A stretch of 64,000 nt of DNA, from NCBI GenBank assembly GCA_963921425.1, contig OY992836.1, positions 7,393,825-7,457,824 on the forward strand, given 5' to 3'. The stretch comes from Dryas octopetala. Taxonomy: Eukaryota; Streptophyta; Magnoliopsida; Rosales; Rosaceae. Below the pieces are notes generated by a model, which was not told where the DNA came from, did not search any database, and saw only the letters and a list, made by a program, of their open reading frames with translations. Both the position numbers and the translations under genes were made by a program. Shown here in pieces: positions 9,862 to 20,794 of this stretch; the first letter of the stretch is position 1, and every line of letters starts with the position of its first letter.

Positions 9862-11234
9862 ATGGATAAGAGGTGGACAACAAATCCAAACAGGTTTCTC
9901 AAAATCTCTAAAATTGTATAATGTTAAGGGATTCATCCAATAACCTAGAGTAATGTATGTTTTTTTTCCTTTGTAGAATTAGTAAGGAGTACCAAGAAGC
10001 AGTGAAATTGTTTATTGAAAATACTAAAAAGTATGCAAGGAATCCTGATATGATTGTGTGTCCTTGCAATCTATGCAAAAATCTTTGTCAGCAAAATGAT
10101 GAGGATTTAAATACCCATTTGCTCAAATATGGTTTTGACCCTCAATACACTGTTTGGGTCCTTCATGGAGAAGAACCTAGTACTTTTGCACAAATTGATG
10201 ATTGTGAGATGTCTACACAATTTAAAGATTATGAAATGCCAGAGGTACATAAGATGTACAACGACGCATACATTCCTTGCGATGGGGCTGCCAATTCGAC
10301 ACAAGATGGGTTCATAAAGAGGCTGGAAGAGGCTGAAACTCCTTTATATTTAGGGTGTACAAAGTACTCAAAGCTATCAGCCACCTTAACTTTATACAAA
10401 CTTAAAGCTGCACATGGCCTTACAAATAAGGGATTTGACGAATTTCTTGAGGCATTTAAGAACATGCTACCAGATGAAAACATGCTCCCCAATTCTTTGT
10501 ACCAAGTAAGAAAGTTTCTCAAAGAGTTTGATTTTGGGTATGAGAAGAATGATGCATGTGTCAATGATTGTTGTTTGTTTAGAAAAGAGAATGAGCACAT
10601 GGAGACATGCCCTAAATGTGGTTCATCACGATGGAAAGTAAACTCGCGCAGTAAAAAGATTAAGAAGGGCGTGCCTGCGAAAGTTCTGCGTTACTTTCCT
10701 ATAATACCAAGAATTCGAAGAATGTTCCTTTCTCCTAAAAAGGCTGAGCAATTAACTTGGCACTCCACCCACCACAGTCAAGATGGAATGATACGTCATC
10801 CGGTTGACTCATTTACATGGAGTATAGTTGATCAGAAGTGGCCCAATTTTGCATATGATCCAAGAAATCTCAGATTTGGGCTTGCGACTGACGGGTTGAA
10901 TCCCTTCAGCAATCTAAGCAGTGTATACAGTTGTTGGCCGGTGGTGCTAGTCATCTACAATTTGCTACCAAATATATGTATGTCAGCTGAGAATTTAATG
11001 TTAACTCTACTTATTCCAGGTCCGAAACAACTAGGAAATGACATAGATATATATTTGGAACCCCTTGTGGATGACTTGAAGGAGCTTTGGAACAACAGTG
11101 TGAAGGTGTTTGGTGCATTCTCTAAATCTATGTTCAACTTAAAAGCTATTTTATTATTGACAATAAATGATTTCCCAACTTATGGAAATCTAGCTGGATG
11201 TACTACAAAGGGGGAATTTGCTCTAGCTATGTAA
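9862..11234 (+). pseudogene. CACTA transposase (Tnp2 family), truncated
   Basis: Exon 1 is 9862-9893 (MDKRWTTNPN) and exon 2 is 9977-11234, joined in phase across an 83-base intron. The first 60 residues match the transposase-associated domain of plant CACTA elements, with CPCNLCKN. Further on come CPKCGSSRWK, then PRIRRMFLSPKKAEQLTWHS, DPRNLRFGLATDGLNPF, WPVVLVIYNL, LIPGPKQLGNDIDIYLEPL and LTINDFPTYGNLAGCTTKG, all in the order of the Transposase_Tnp2 family. The frame ends right after this point, where relatives continue through a CPCC motif into the rest of the domain, so about half of the usual protein is absent. No internal stops interrupt the surviving 430 or so codons. The encoded protein would cut element ends, but this copy is almost certainly inactive. 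Confidence 0.85.
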
Positions 11235-11316
11235 ATTTTATTCACATATATTGTATTTACACTCACCAAATCTTGCTTGATTAACTATTTTGTATATATA
11301 TGATAAATTTTCATAG

Positions 11317-11446
11317 GAAGGAATAGAGAACTGCACAGTCTTGCTAAGGTTATAGTGAGTCAATGGGAGAAGAATGTTGTTACAAAAATAACCATCAAAC
11401 ATGGAGTACAAAACACATGTAATGAGAGAATGCAAAAGAACTCAAG
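11317..11446 (+). pseudogene. CRM-domain gene fragment (captured exon)
   Basis: A single exon-like piece follows an ATAG acceptor (11313-11316) and ends at CTCAAG|GTAAGA. It reads GRNRELHSLAKVIVSQWEKN, VVTKITIKHG, VQNTCNERM, the C-terminal half of a CRM RNA-binding domain as in plant CRS1/CFM chloroplast splicing factors. After ATG a missing base shifts the frame; without that loss the exon would end in a KELK-like segment just before the donor, as in family members. No other CRM exon is seen nearby. It lies 80 bases after the broken transposase, so transposon capture is likely, though a host remnant is possible. Confidence 0.6.
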
Positions 11447-11449
11447 GTA

Positions 11450-12095
11450 AGACATGACCATTGCTGCTTCTTGAATATAGAGAAAAGTACATACGTAATC
11501 ACACACACACACACACACACATACATCCTGACTCTTGTTTTATACATTTTTATTTCCAGCTTTTGGAGACTATTGACCTCTCTCCCTAGTCTAGCAGCTG
11601 GCCCCCAATCCCATCTACCATGTGATGTATATGGATTCTAATTACCCTATTTGTTGATCTTTCTCATTGATAATGATTGTTGCATCTGACATGTGCAGAA
11701 TATCATAATGTTCAATGAGCAATCCAAACAAACAATGGTTTTCTCACAAAGGCAGAAAATATGAAGAAAAACAAAAAATTACGCTGCGCGCTTTAGTTGG
11801 CTAAGAAATCCTCCAACACGCCTATGCCAATCACACAGCAAAGTTGGCCCTACCCTCCTCCATTAGCATTGGGAATGAACATACCCGAAAACACTATCTT
11901 TGCTTATGTTCCTCACTCACTAACACCAAACAGAACCTTGATAGATTCGATCACTCCCTAACCCATCTCAACCTCGTGCGTAAATGCATTGTAATTGGTT
12001 GGTGGTTTAGGCAAACTAGCTTCCAAATTTATGTTGGTCTAGTGAAGGCACCTTAGTTGATAAGATCAATGTATATTTTCCGCAGTTTTCAATAA
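11450..12095. other. Gene-poor stretch with (AC)n
   Basis: Holds a CA microsatellite at 11502-11522 and otherwise unique-looking sequence. I see no gene or element end. Confidence 0.5.
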
Positions 12096-12240
12096 TAGGG
12101 GTGGGCATGTACCCGACCAACTCGACGTCGGGGCGGATTGGGTTGGTCTTATCCCGACCAAGCCGCTACACAAAAAGGCAGGTGGCCCGATTAGTATGGT
12201 TTGGGCTTCTCACCACCCACTCCCAACTCGACCGCTCGAC
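12096..12240. mobile_element. hAT-like element end fragment (TAGGGGTGGGCA family)
   Basis: Starts TAGGGGTGGGCATGTACCCG, the same terminus as the complete elements at 23499-24117 and 60918-61904, followed by the GC-rich CCGAC-type subterminal region. No right terminus or target duplication was found, so it is truncated. Confidence 0.5.
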
Positions 12241-12456
12241 TTAATCATATAATATATATTAATATTAATTTTATTAGTAATTTTATATTAACAAAATTAG
12301 GTCCCTCAGTTTTTTTGGCTTCATTTTCCTTCGAAGCTCAAAGAAGACTTAAGAGACTGAAAGAGGCTACACCTCCATACGATCCAAGAGGATCTGAATT
12401 CTCTTCTAATCGCTTATGTGCTAATCAATAAAAATTACGTTATTTTACAATGTAGG

Positions 12457-12705
12457 TTCATAATCGGCACCGTTCCATTTTTAGATCACCCTTTAAAGAT
12501 CATCTCTGCAAAAAATCAACCAAATCGAAAATTGTTGGTTATGTAACTGTTATTAAATAAATAAACAGTAATTTTAACCGTTACTAAAACTATATGTTTA
12601 TTTGATAACATTTACATGACCAAACAATTTTTTATTTGATTAGTTTTTTGCAGAGATATCTTTGAAGGGTGATTTTAAAAATGAACAGTTCTGATCACAA
12701 GCTTA
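12457..12705. repeat. Inverted-repeat MITE-like element
   Basis: Arms of about 75 bp: CACCGTTCCATTTTTAGATC...CTCTGCAAAAAATCAACCAA on the left and its reverse (TTTTTTGCAGAGATATCTTT...AACAGTTCTGAT) on the right. The same fold core is in the elements at 3690, 19895, 36922 and 37311. Confidence 0.65.
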
Positions 12706-12709
12706 CACA

Positions 12710-13345
12710 AGAAAACAAGTAGTTTAATTAATTAGTAAGTGATTAGCAGAGGATCCAAATCCCTAGAGAACCCACTACAGTCAAAATCCGTCGGCGACCA
12801 CCATAAAAACCCACCAAATACTCCGCCCCTTCACCAGTCACTAGACCATCATCATTTCCCACCACAAACCATAAATTCCCTAACTTTCCAACCCTAAATT
12901 CCCACGGCCAAACCTGAAATCAACATTTCCACCTCTATTCTCTCACTTTCTCAGTCTTTTATCTCTCATCTATCATCTGTCTTATCGCAATCTCTCGATT
13001 TGGGTAAGTTTTCACTGCGGGCTTCAGTTTAGGGTTTTTTTTATTTTCAATTAAGGGAAAGCATAAATTACCCTCAGCTCAAATTATTTTCTTGATTCAG
13101 TTTATTCTCTCAATCTCTCATTTTAGTTTTTTTTAATTTCATTTTAGGACTTTTTTTAATTTTTTTTGTAAGTTAATTTTGTTATTGTAAGCTGAAATTC
13201 CTAAATTCTTACTTGATTGCAGGTAGTTGGAATCTCACCTTCAATGCAATTGGAGACTTGGAGTGTGCAATTGGTATGCAAAATTGAAAAAATTGATTTC
13301 GTATGCTAGTTCAACTAGAATCTATTCGAATGGTTCAACTAGAAT
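12710..13345. other. Possible spliced leader of a lost gene
   Basis: A C-rich then CT-rich block (12770-12995) looks like a 5' untranslated region, with a TTGGGTAAGTTTTC donor near 13000 and an exon-like piece between a TTGCAG acceptor near 13223 and a GGTATGC donor near 13273. No protein could be assigned, and the following repeats and transposon would interrupt any gene. Confidence 0.25.
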
Positions 13346-13495
13346 CTGTTGAATTGTGAATTGGTTATCTGTTAATAAAGGTTTTGTGAATTGGTTATAT
13401 GTTTAATTTGGTTATCTGTTAATATGGGTTTTGTGATTTGGTTATCTGTTAATATGGGTTTTGTGAATTAATTATATGTTTGATTTGGTTATATG
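13346..13495. repeat. Degenerate 30-bp minisatellite
   Basis: Units of the form GGTTATCTGTTAATATGGGT + TTTGTGAATT repeat about five times. Similar AT-rich units continue beyond the inserted hAT-like element (14645-14830), so the transposon landed inside the array. Confidence 0.65.
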
Positions 13496-14644
13496 CAAGG
13501 GTTTAAATTTTGAAATTTTCGGCGAAATTTTGCTAAAAATTTCGATTTTAGGGGGGTTCAAAATTGAAACACATAATCGCCAATTTTTCGTGATAATTTC
13601 GTGGAAATTATCGAAATTTCGCCGAAATTTTTGACGGGTGAGATTGAGAGAGCAAGAGAGGGCGGCAGCATGGGGGAGATGAGGGAGAAAGAGATAGAGG
13701 GAGGAAGAGATAAGGGGCTGAAGCCTGGAAGTAATTGGTTTTCGGTGGGTTTCGGCGGCAGGGGGAGATAAGGGAGAAAGATAGGAGGGAGAAAGAGATG
13801 AGGCTGAGGGTGAGGGTGAGGGTGGGCTGGTGATGGAGATGCAGAGAGAGAGATAGAGGAATAAGAGAGAGAGAGAGAAAGAGAGAAGTACAGGCGAAAG
13901 AAAGAAGAAGAAATGAGAAGAAAGGAGAGCAAGGAAAGAAAAGGAGAAAAGGAGAGTCACGGGGAAAGAAAAAAAAAACAAAACAAAACAAAACAGAAAC
14001 AAAAAAGGAAACAAAAAAAAATAAAAAAGAAAAAATAATAAAAGTTTTTCCTTTGATTGGGGTTTGGGGCTTTTGGGCAATTGAAAAGAAAAAAAATGGT
14101 TTGGGGTTTCGTTTGGCCGTTTTGGGGTTTTGTTTAGTTGTTTTTAAACTCTAATACATTTTTATATAAAAAATAATTAAAAATAACCTAAAGGGCCTAA
14201 ACCCTAATATCCTATACGATATCTTAAACAATATTAATAAAGAGTATAGATTATAAAGTATATAGGGTTTATTATATAGATTATAGAGCATAAAAAGTAT
14301 TATGGTATATAGGATTTATTATTAGGATTTAGTATAAAGATTATAGAGTATAAAAAATATACTAATTTCATTTATTCATTATACTAATTTTAGTTAACAG
14401 TATTTGCCTTCAACGCGCATTATATTCATCTTATATCACATGAAACTTACTATATAATTTGGTTTCTTCAATGTTTTTTATCAATGTAGTAGATAATATG
14501 TTAAATAAATATATGGTAAAGTTTCATTCAAAATTTTCGTATTTTGATAGCAATTTCCATCATTTCCATCTAATTTCTATCGAAATTTAAAAATCTTCGA
14601 AATTTCCGTCGAAATTTCATCGAAACCCGAAATTTTATTCCTTG
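13496..14644 (+). mobile_element. Non-autonomous hAT-like element, CAAGG family, 1149 bp
   Basis: Begins CAAGGGTTTAAATTTTGAAA and ends ATTTTATTCCTTG; both ends are rich in GAAATTTC and CGAAATTT. Flanked by the 8-bp direct repeat GTTATATG (13488-13495, 14645-14652). The interior has a purine-rich tract (13630-14040) and an AT-rich part with ATCAATGTAGTAGATAATAT, also found at 40.5 kb and, inverted, at 51.0 kb. The open frames on the minus strand over the purine tract are low-complexity artefacts. No transposase is encoded. Confidence 0.8.
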
Positions 14645-14840
14645 GTTATATGTTAATATGGGTATGTTTTGTGAATTGTGTTTTAGAGTTTTGTGAATTG
14701 TTATATATGTTCTTATTTCAGGGTTTGTGAATTGTTATATATGTTCATATTTTGGGTTTGTGAATTTGTTTTTATCAATGTATTGGGTTTGTGAATCTGT
14801 TTTTATCAATATATTGAATCTATTCTTATAGGCTACAACC

Positions 14841-15375
14841 AGGCCTGGCCCTGAGGGCAGGTGGGTTGGGCGACCGCCTAGGGCCCTGGCAAGTATAGGG
14901 CCTCATTTTGGTGCACTAGTTTTTAAGCCCACTAAGAAATAAAAAGTCTTCATTAATTGTTTTCTTGTGTGGACTCAATCTTCACTCGTTTTATTGTTTT
15001 TAAGCCCATATTTGGACTCCTCCTCCTTCAAATAAATGGGCCTCTCTTTTTAAAATAAAGTAGCTCAATCTTTTTTATTATAAATATGTATTTTTCTTTA
15101 AAATAAGGCTTATTATAACAAAGTTTTTTTCACTAATTTTTCTTGTCATCCCTCTAACTCTCTTATCTCTTTCCATGACCTCTCTCTCTTTCTCTTTTTT
15201 GCCCTTGCTTTTTTTTGTTCAATTAGTTTTTATTTATTAGAAAATTTGTTAGAGATATTATTAAAAGATTGTTTGGGTGGTAAATTTTGTCCAACAATTT
15301 TTTATCATTAATTTGTTTTGTTTATGCAAAAGGCATCAATTTTGATTTTCGCCTAAGGCCTCGTAGTTTCTTGGA
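14841..15375. repeat. Repeat with GGCCTGGCCCTGAG-type ends
   Basis: Left end CAGGCCTGGCCCTGAGGGCA with CCGCCTAGGGCC; right end CGCCTAAGGCCTCG and GGACCGGCCCTG, roughly inverted. This resembles common plant non-autonomous DNA elements, but no target duplication was seen, so the boundaries are tentative. Confidence 0.4.
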
Positions 15376-15527
15376 CCGGCCCTGCATCTATCTTGGTAAG
15401 TTGTACATCCACTTGTTTCTGTTTTTCACAATAAGAAATGATGAAATAGTCACCGTCTCTATAATCCGCCTCTTCTTTTAAGTACAACATTATACATTCT
15501 ACACAATAGGTAGAATTTTCCATATAG

Positions 15528-15558
<31 letters not shown>

Positions 15559-15983
15559 GAAAGTCTAACTATGAAAAATGATAATTATAAAAATCTGATA
15601 AACCATTGATCTACTCTGTTTTTAAAATTGTACTTAGGACTCCCTAAAAGGCTAAAACTAGCACCATGATCCAATTAATGGATGAAAAGTCGAAAGCGAC
15701 AACAAAGCTGGAACAGTTGGGCCAGGAGAAGATAAGTGAAATGACCATGGGTAGTACTGTAGCAGTTGGTAGTAAACAGAAATGGCGTGTCTTGGTCATG
15801 TTCGTTGATATTTCTGCTAAACAGATTAGCAAGCCAACTCACAACCTGAAAATAATAATAATAATAATAATAATCTTAGAAAAACATAAATAATCATTTG
15901 AGCATTGTTGTCAAAAATCTGAACAATTTTAAGATGCACAAAACTAGCTAAAAAGTTCACTCATCTAATTTCTGCTTCATCTT
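15376..15983. other. Intergenic with poly(A) and (AAT)n
   Basis: Contains an A run at 15528-15556, an AAT microsatellite at 15850-15875 and a 75-codon frame (15666-15893) of unknown worth with no matching motif. No supported gene. Confidence 0.5.
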
Positions 15984-16718
15984 AGATATAACAAGAATAA
16001 CTACAAAACTTTAAATCTCTAACAATGAAAACGATTGATGCATCTATTCTAGTAAGTCATTTAAAAATAACTAAATATTTATATTGATTTAAAACCAAAC
16101 TGTCAAAAACGCAGAAGGAAATCCAAGCAAAAAAGAAATAAAAAGTACGACAAAATGTATTGACAATTAATTTATTTTCTGCTAATAACTGTTATATATA
16201 TGCCCAAAGCAGAGAAACCACCACCGAAACAAGGAATATTTACTCATAATAACATGAACAGACACCAATATGCACAGACATAAATATATATATATATATT
16301 AGTATTGATTAAAAAAAAGTGACAAATTGTTTGTGAGACTTTCAAGATGGCCATACATAGAAATTACAAGTAATTAAATCAAGGCAACATGTATTCGTAT
16401 CCAAATTCGATGGATCTCACAGGGTGCTTAATTTGCTTAGTGCGCCATAGTCAGAAAATTAAGATCATTTTCATAAATAAATAAATAAAAGACCATGAAT
16501 TTTGTTTCTGTGTAATTAGCAGAAAATGAAATCGAAAGAAAAATTAAAAAAAAAATTTCAAATAAAATTATTAAGAAGCTGTTAACATAAGATTAATTTT
16601 TCTACTTTTTTTTAGATTAATTTTTCATTTGGACACACATATACTTGGCAAAAAAACAACCACCAAGATACATAAACACATATGTATAAATATATTAGAT
16701 TGGATCTCATTATCTCAC

Positions 16719-17062
16719 CTCCACGTAGCCATTCTGGTATTATGGGTGTGCCCTGCGTATAGGAGGACATGAGTATAACATGAGTATATATTCTTTCACA
16801 AAATCAAACAAGACTTGGTCCATATAACTATCATTCAAAAATGAGGGTCAAAGTAATTAACAAACCCTAACGGTGCGCAGCACAGTTTTATATATTCAAG
16901 AAATTGATATCGGTCATAATATATATAAATTGAACGGTGGATATATAATATATATACCTCTGGTAAATCATTGATCCGATTTTTTAAATTTGTGCTAGGC
17001 TTTATAGGATTAATTTCATCTTCATCTTCATCTTCATCTTCCTCTGGGCAACCTTTCACCAT
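16719..17062 (-). CDS. Unrecognised small spliced gene, copy B1, partial
   Basis: Exon 1 (17062-16958) begins MVKGCPEEDEDEDEDEI, a run of alternating acidic residues encoded by GAA/GAT repeats, then a basic stretch and NRINDLPE before a GT donor. Exon 2 (16752-16719, 34 bases) follows a CGCAG acceptor, encodes GTPIIPEWLRG and ends at GGAG|GTGAGA. Phase is kept from exon 1 to exon 2. Further exons toward lower coordinates could not be assigned. The related exon at 20690-20585 lies in the same duplicated unit. The promoter-like block is at 17149-17179. The product is unknown; the DLPE segment resembles F-box starts only superficially. It may be a fragment rather than a working gene. Confidence 0.4.
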
Positions 17063-17148
17063 CCTCTCAGTATGGAAGGAAGCACCTAATCAGTGCTAAT
17101 TAGAGAAAGGAGAGATGATGAGACCTGAGACCAACTTAGTCTTTAGGT

Positions 17149-17179
17149 CCTTTTATACATGAAATGGAGGGTTCCGGAA
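17149..17179 (-). promoter_or_regulatory. TATA box with TTCnnGAA palindrome upstream of exon B1
   Basis: Equivalent of 1185-1215. Here the palindrome is TTCCGGAA (17179-17172): both spacer bases differ from copy A but the TTC..GAA core is kept. The TATA sequence ATGTATAAAAGG is identical. Confidence 0.45.
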
Positions 17180-17689
17180 CAACGGTTTTGAGAAAACAAG
17201 GGGCTTAAATCTGTGTCCGGAATTAAGTTTTGATATGCGTTATCTGATTTAGATCTCGTCCAGATCCTTTTTGTTTTGGTTTTTTTGACTCATTATGGAC
17301 GTTACCTTATGTGCTTGGCTACATTGTCAATTCTGGCTCATATTCAATGAATCTGATTTTCTTATTTATAACAAAAATATGGTAATTAATTTATTATTAA
17401 CTTTAAAAAATTGTATGCATTTGAAGTAAAATATAAATTTGTTTTGGTAAAATTTATATGTCCAGAAAAAAAAAAAAAAAAACTATCATGTTAGTTAAAC
17501 TATTAATTTTTTATAATTGATAACCGTTTTTGTTTATTTGAAAGAGTCTCTAAAGATTACAAAATAATTTTTCCTAAGCCTGTTAGAAAGATCATTGACA
17601 ACAGTTTTTGACACTGGCCTAGACTAAATTATGTTGAATTAATCATTAATCTCTCTATGAAATTTCAGATGCAATACATATCATATGTC

Positions 17690-17960
17690 GGATTCAAATC
17701 CAAATAGCAATCATCATATGGAAGTTCTTTCCATTACTTTACATGAAACTTTGAAGAATTCAATCTTTCTCTTGAACCTCGCCGTTATGTGCAATGCAAA
17801 TATGAAAGTCCCTTCCACTTCACCAGATGTTCTCTAACAAAAATTTGCTTCAAGCCCAAAATTGCTAGCTATAGTGGGGGCGCATTTCACGGTCCAAAAT
17901 TTTGTCAATATCATTCAGATGCCTGAATGATTTCACAGTGTCTCGAAACTGTTCCTATGA
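17690..17960 (-). pseudogene. CHD3/PICKLE-like chromodomain pseudogene, copy B
   Basis: Minus-strand blocks read NDIDKILDREMRP, then after a frameshift LKQIFVREHLVKWKGLSYLH followed by CT and a stop, then a remnant of WKELPYDDCY. About 190 bp present in copy A between the two chromodomains is missing. The first chromodomain is better preserved here than in copy A. It is clearly non-functional. Confidence 0.75.
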
Positions 17961-18529
17961 AGCACCTGAACCCAAAAACATGATCAATTATATATAATAT
18001 TGTTTACAGGTAAAAATTTAAAGTATTACAAGTATTTTAAATTAATGAATTTGTAAAATTTTAATATCTATTTGCACACACTATAAGACACAAAAAAAAA
18101 AAGGTATTTGGTCACAAAAAAATTTTTGTAACATTTGAAAGTATCACATCAACCCCTTCTGCAATTGTTTAAAGGAAGATGGCATTCGATCGGCCTCAAA
18201 AAAAAAAAAAAAAGGAAAACAGACAAAAGAATATGACACTATTAATCTTCTATTTGCCTAGCTAGCCATCTGGCTTCATAGTGGATATATGTCGTATTAG
18301 TCCCACAAAAAGAAAAAGTTTCTTCCATCATCATATATAAATTGCTACCATCAAACATAAATTTGAAAACTAATATAGATGATAAAATTTTAATTTTTCC
18401 TTATCTTAGTAATTTTATTAACTCAAAAAATTAATTTAACTATCTATATAAAAAGAACCTCTATCGATATTATAAGGAGAGTGGAGACAAAGACTTTGGG
18501 AAATTAGAGCCTCTTTACTTTTCAAATTT

Positions 18530-19575
18530 TTTGTTAATCATTTTAAATCATTGGAGTTCTATTCAACTTTACCTATCATTCATATTCTTATTGGCTTCAC
18601 CTTATAACTTTTTAAAATTCTAACTTCACCAACTCTTGCCGCCCAAACCAACAGGCAGATCGAATAATTTAATTATATTCTAACAAAGACTCCAATCTTT
18701 GACCTCCTAATTAGAACTTTCTAGTCCAATCACTACACCACAAGTGCCTCTTGTTCTTTCCTTTGCAACCTCCCTAAAATAAAAATTTTTGAACAAAAGG
18801 ACTTGTGAATTTTTTTTTTCAAAATTAGTTTGCAATGTGTTCAAAACCTATTTTTAAAAAAAATTAAATAAGTTAGTCAATCTTTCCCTAACAGCAACCC
18901 CCTCCACCCCTTCACGAGATTTCTCAAACTTTATCCTTAATTTCCATGATTGGATATACTGACCTTAAAACTTTTCAAAATTCAAACTTTACCAGCCACT
19001 CATTTTCAAAATTCAAAACTCTAGCGTCCTTTTCTACCTGAAACAAGAGGAATATATATTAAAAAGATTTTTCTGATTTATTTCCAAAAAAGCTCCAACA
19101 TGTCATGGCCTCCCACTACACCAAAAGTCCCTCTTGTTCTATCCTTTGCAACCTCCCTAAAATAAAATTTTTATAACAAAAGGACTTGTGAAATTTTATT
19201 TTTCAAAATTTGTTTGTAAAGTGTTCAAAACCTTTTTAAAAAAATTTAAATAAGTTAGTCAATCTTTCCCTAAACAGCACACCCCCGAGATTATTTTTCA
19301 AACTTTATCCTTCATTTCCATCATTGGATTGACCTTAAAACTTTTCAAAATTCAAACTTTACCAACCACTTATTTTCAAAATTCAAAACCCTTCCTTTTG
19401 TGCCTGAAACAGGAGCAACAATTGAAAATATATTTTTTATTTCTTTCCAAAAAGGCTCCAACCTATGACCTCCTACTTACTTTCTTGTCCAACCACTAAA
19501 CTCTAGTGTCTCTAGTACTTTTTTTTTGTTTTTTTTTTTATGAATGTGCCTCTTTGTCCTAAGAATTTTCCTAAA
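18530..19575. repeat. Three diverged tandem units, copy B of the array
   Basis: Units lie at about 18535-18785, 18880-19165 and 19260-19575. They share the same landmarks as 2590-3310, with one extra unit. Confidence 0.7.
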
Positions 19576-19894
19576 TAAAACACATGCACACACCTAAATA
19601 TACCTATGAATATTTAAAGATAGTTAGATCTACAATATTATAGAAATATATATACTTATTATAAGTGTATAAACAAGACTCTAGGTAATTTGCTAACACA
19701 ACCTAACTTTAACCAATGTTGTAGCTAGCCATCCTAACATCTAATTAAAGAAAGGCTCTATATGGTGAGTCTTACAATTAAGATCAATTTCATCACAACC
19801 TTGTATACTAGATGAATTCTCTCTTTTTTTGTATGTTGATTAGAGATAGAATGTAACAAAAAATAAATTAAAAATGTATATAAGCACACATATA

Positions 19895-20285
19895 TATAAC
19901 ACAAGGGAGCCTCAACAAGGGATCTTTCAAAAAATATTTATTTAGAGATCCCTCATGCTTTGCGTTGTATTTCAAAAATTTGACCATCTACATTTTTGGT
20001 CTCCATCCAAGGATCATCTATGCCAAAAATTAGATAAATCGAAAATCATTTAACTGTTTGGTTAAATGGTTATTATCATTTCAAATTTTTGTTGAAAACA
20101 TTATATTCGTCTTTTTATTTAATCAAATTTGAAAATCTTAATGTTTTTTTATTGTAAAATATTTTGCAGAGATGATCATATGAACCTTAAAAACATATAG
20201 CTTGGGTGATTGAAATAAAATATAGAGTGAGAGATCTGCTAAATAAAATTATTTGAAGGATTCTTTAACAGAAGCTCCCTCCATA
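19895..20285. repeat. Inverted-repeat (MITE-like) element, copy B
   Basis: Same element as 3690-4080 in the duplicated unit, with the same ends and central fold. Confidence 0.5.
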
Positions 20286-20584
20286 AAACACATACCAATT
20301 CATTTTAAATGCTTGTCATATTGTATGCAACAACAAAAATTCAAGAAAGTAAAATAAATAGAAATGTATCAACCATATCTCTTAAAGACCTACAAATCTT
20401 CTTGCTTTACCACCATTGAGAGCAAGAATAAAATGAAATTTATTCATAGTAAACACATGTACATAAACAACAAGATATATATTAAGTATGTGTGTGTGTG
20501 TGTGTGAACAAATTAACTAGAGACAAGACTCAACTAAATTTTCAAAATCATAATGGACCAAGATCGATGCTTATTGACAAATAC

Positions 20585-20690
20585 CTCTGGTAAATCATTG
20601 ATTCGATGATTTGGCTCACAAGAAGCACCATCTTCCTCTTCATCTTGTCTCTTAGATGCATGAAAAGAGAGAAAGAGATATATTACTGAT
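20585..20690 (-). pseudogene. Second acidic exon (B2), copy of A2
   Basis: Nearly the same peptide frame as A2 (RQDEEEDGASCEPNHRINDL), ending at the same donor after GAG. It also lacks an in-frame ATG. Upstream are a TATA-like stretch (20721-20735) and two TTCTAGAA palindromes. The function is unknown. Confidence 0.4.
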
Positions 20691-20720
20691 TTGTGAACAT
20701 ACCAACTGACCGATCTTAGG

Positions 20721-20794
20721 TTATATTTATATATCAAATAGAGGTTTCTAGAAGAGCAATATGAAAAATCAATGGGCGTGAATGGTTTCTAGAA
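20721..20794 (-). promoter_or_regulatory. TATA-like box and two TTCTAGAA palindromes upstream of exon B2
   Basis: Copy B equivalent of 4549-4621, with TATATAAATA followed upstream by TTCTAGAA at 20753-20746 and 20794-20787. Confidence 0.35.

Larger units (their letters stand above)
7170..11240 (+). mobile_element. Degraded CACTA (En/Spm) DNA transposon
   Basis: The left part (7190-7520) is packed with ATGACATTT and AAATGTCAT motifs in both orientations, the usual subterminal repeats of plant CACTA elements, followed by a GTTTCGCGCC block and a CT-rich leader. The transposase gene lies at 9862-11234. I could not find a clean CACTA terminus on the left. No subterminal repeats appear on the right, so the right end is missing or lies beyond the captured fragment at 11317. 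7570-9850 has no other recognisable gene and probably is leader and intron of this element. Confidence 0.65.

Noticed and set aside
13472..14080. Long Ser/Leu/Pro-rich open frames on the minus strand (also at 39810-40088 and 51469-52062)
   Set aside because: They lie over the purine/pyrimidine tract of the CAAGG-family elements; low-complexity artefacts with several overlapping frames open at once.
15666..15893. 75-codon frame starting MIQLMDEKSKATTK
   Set aside because: No family motif, no splice or promoter context, and it runs into an AAT microsatellite.
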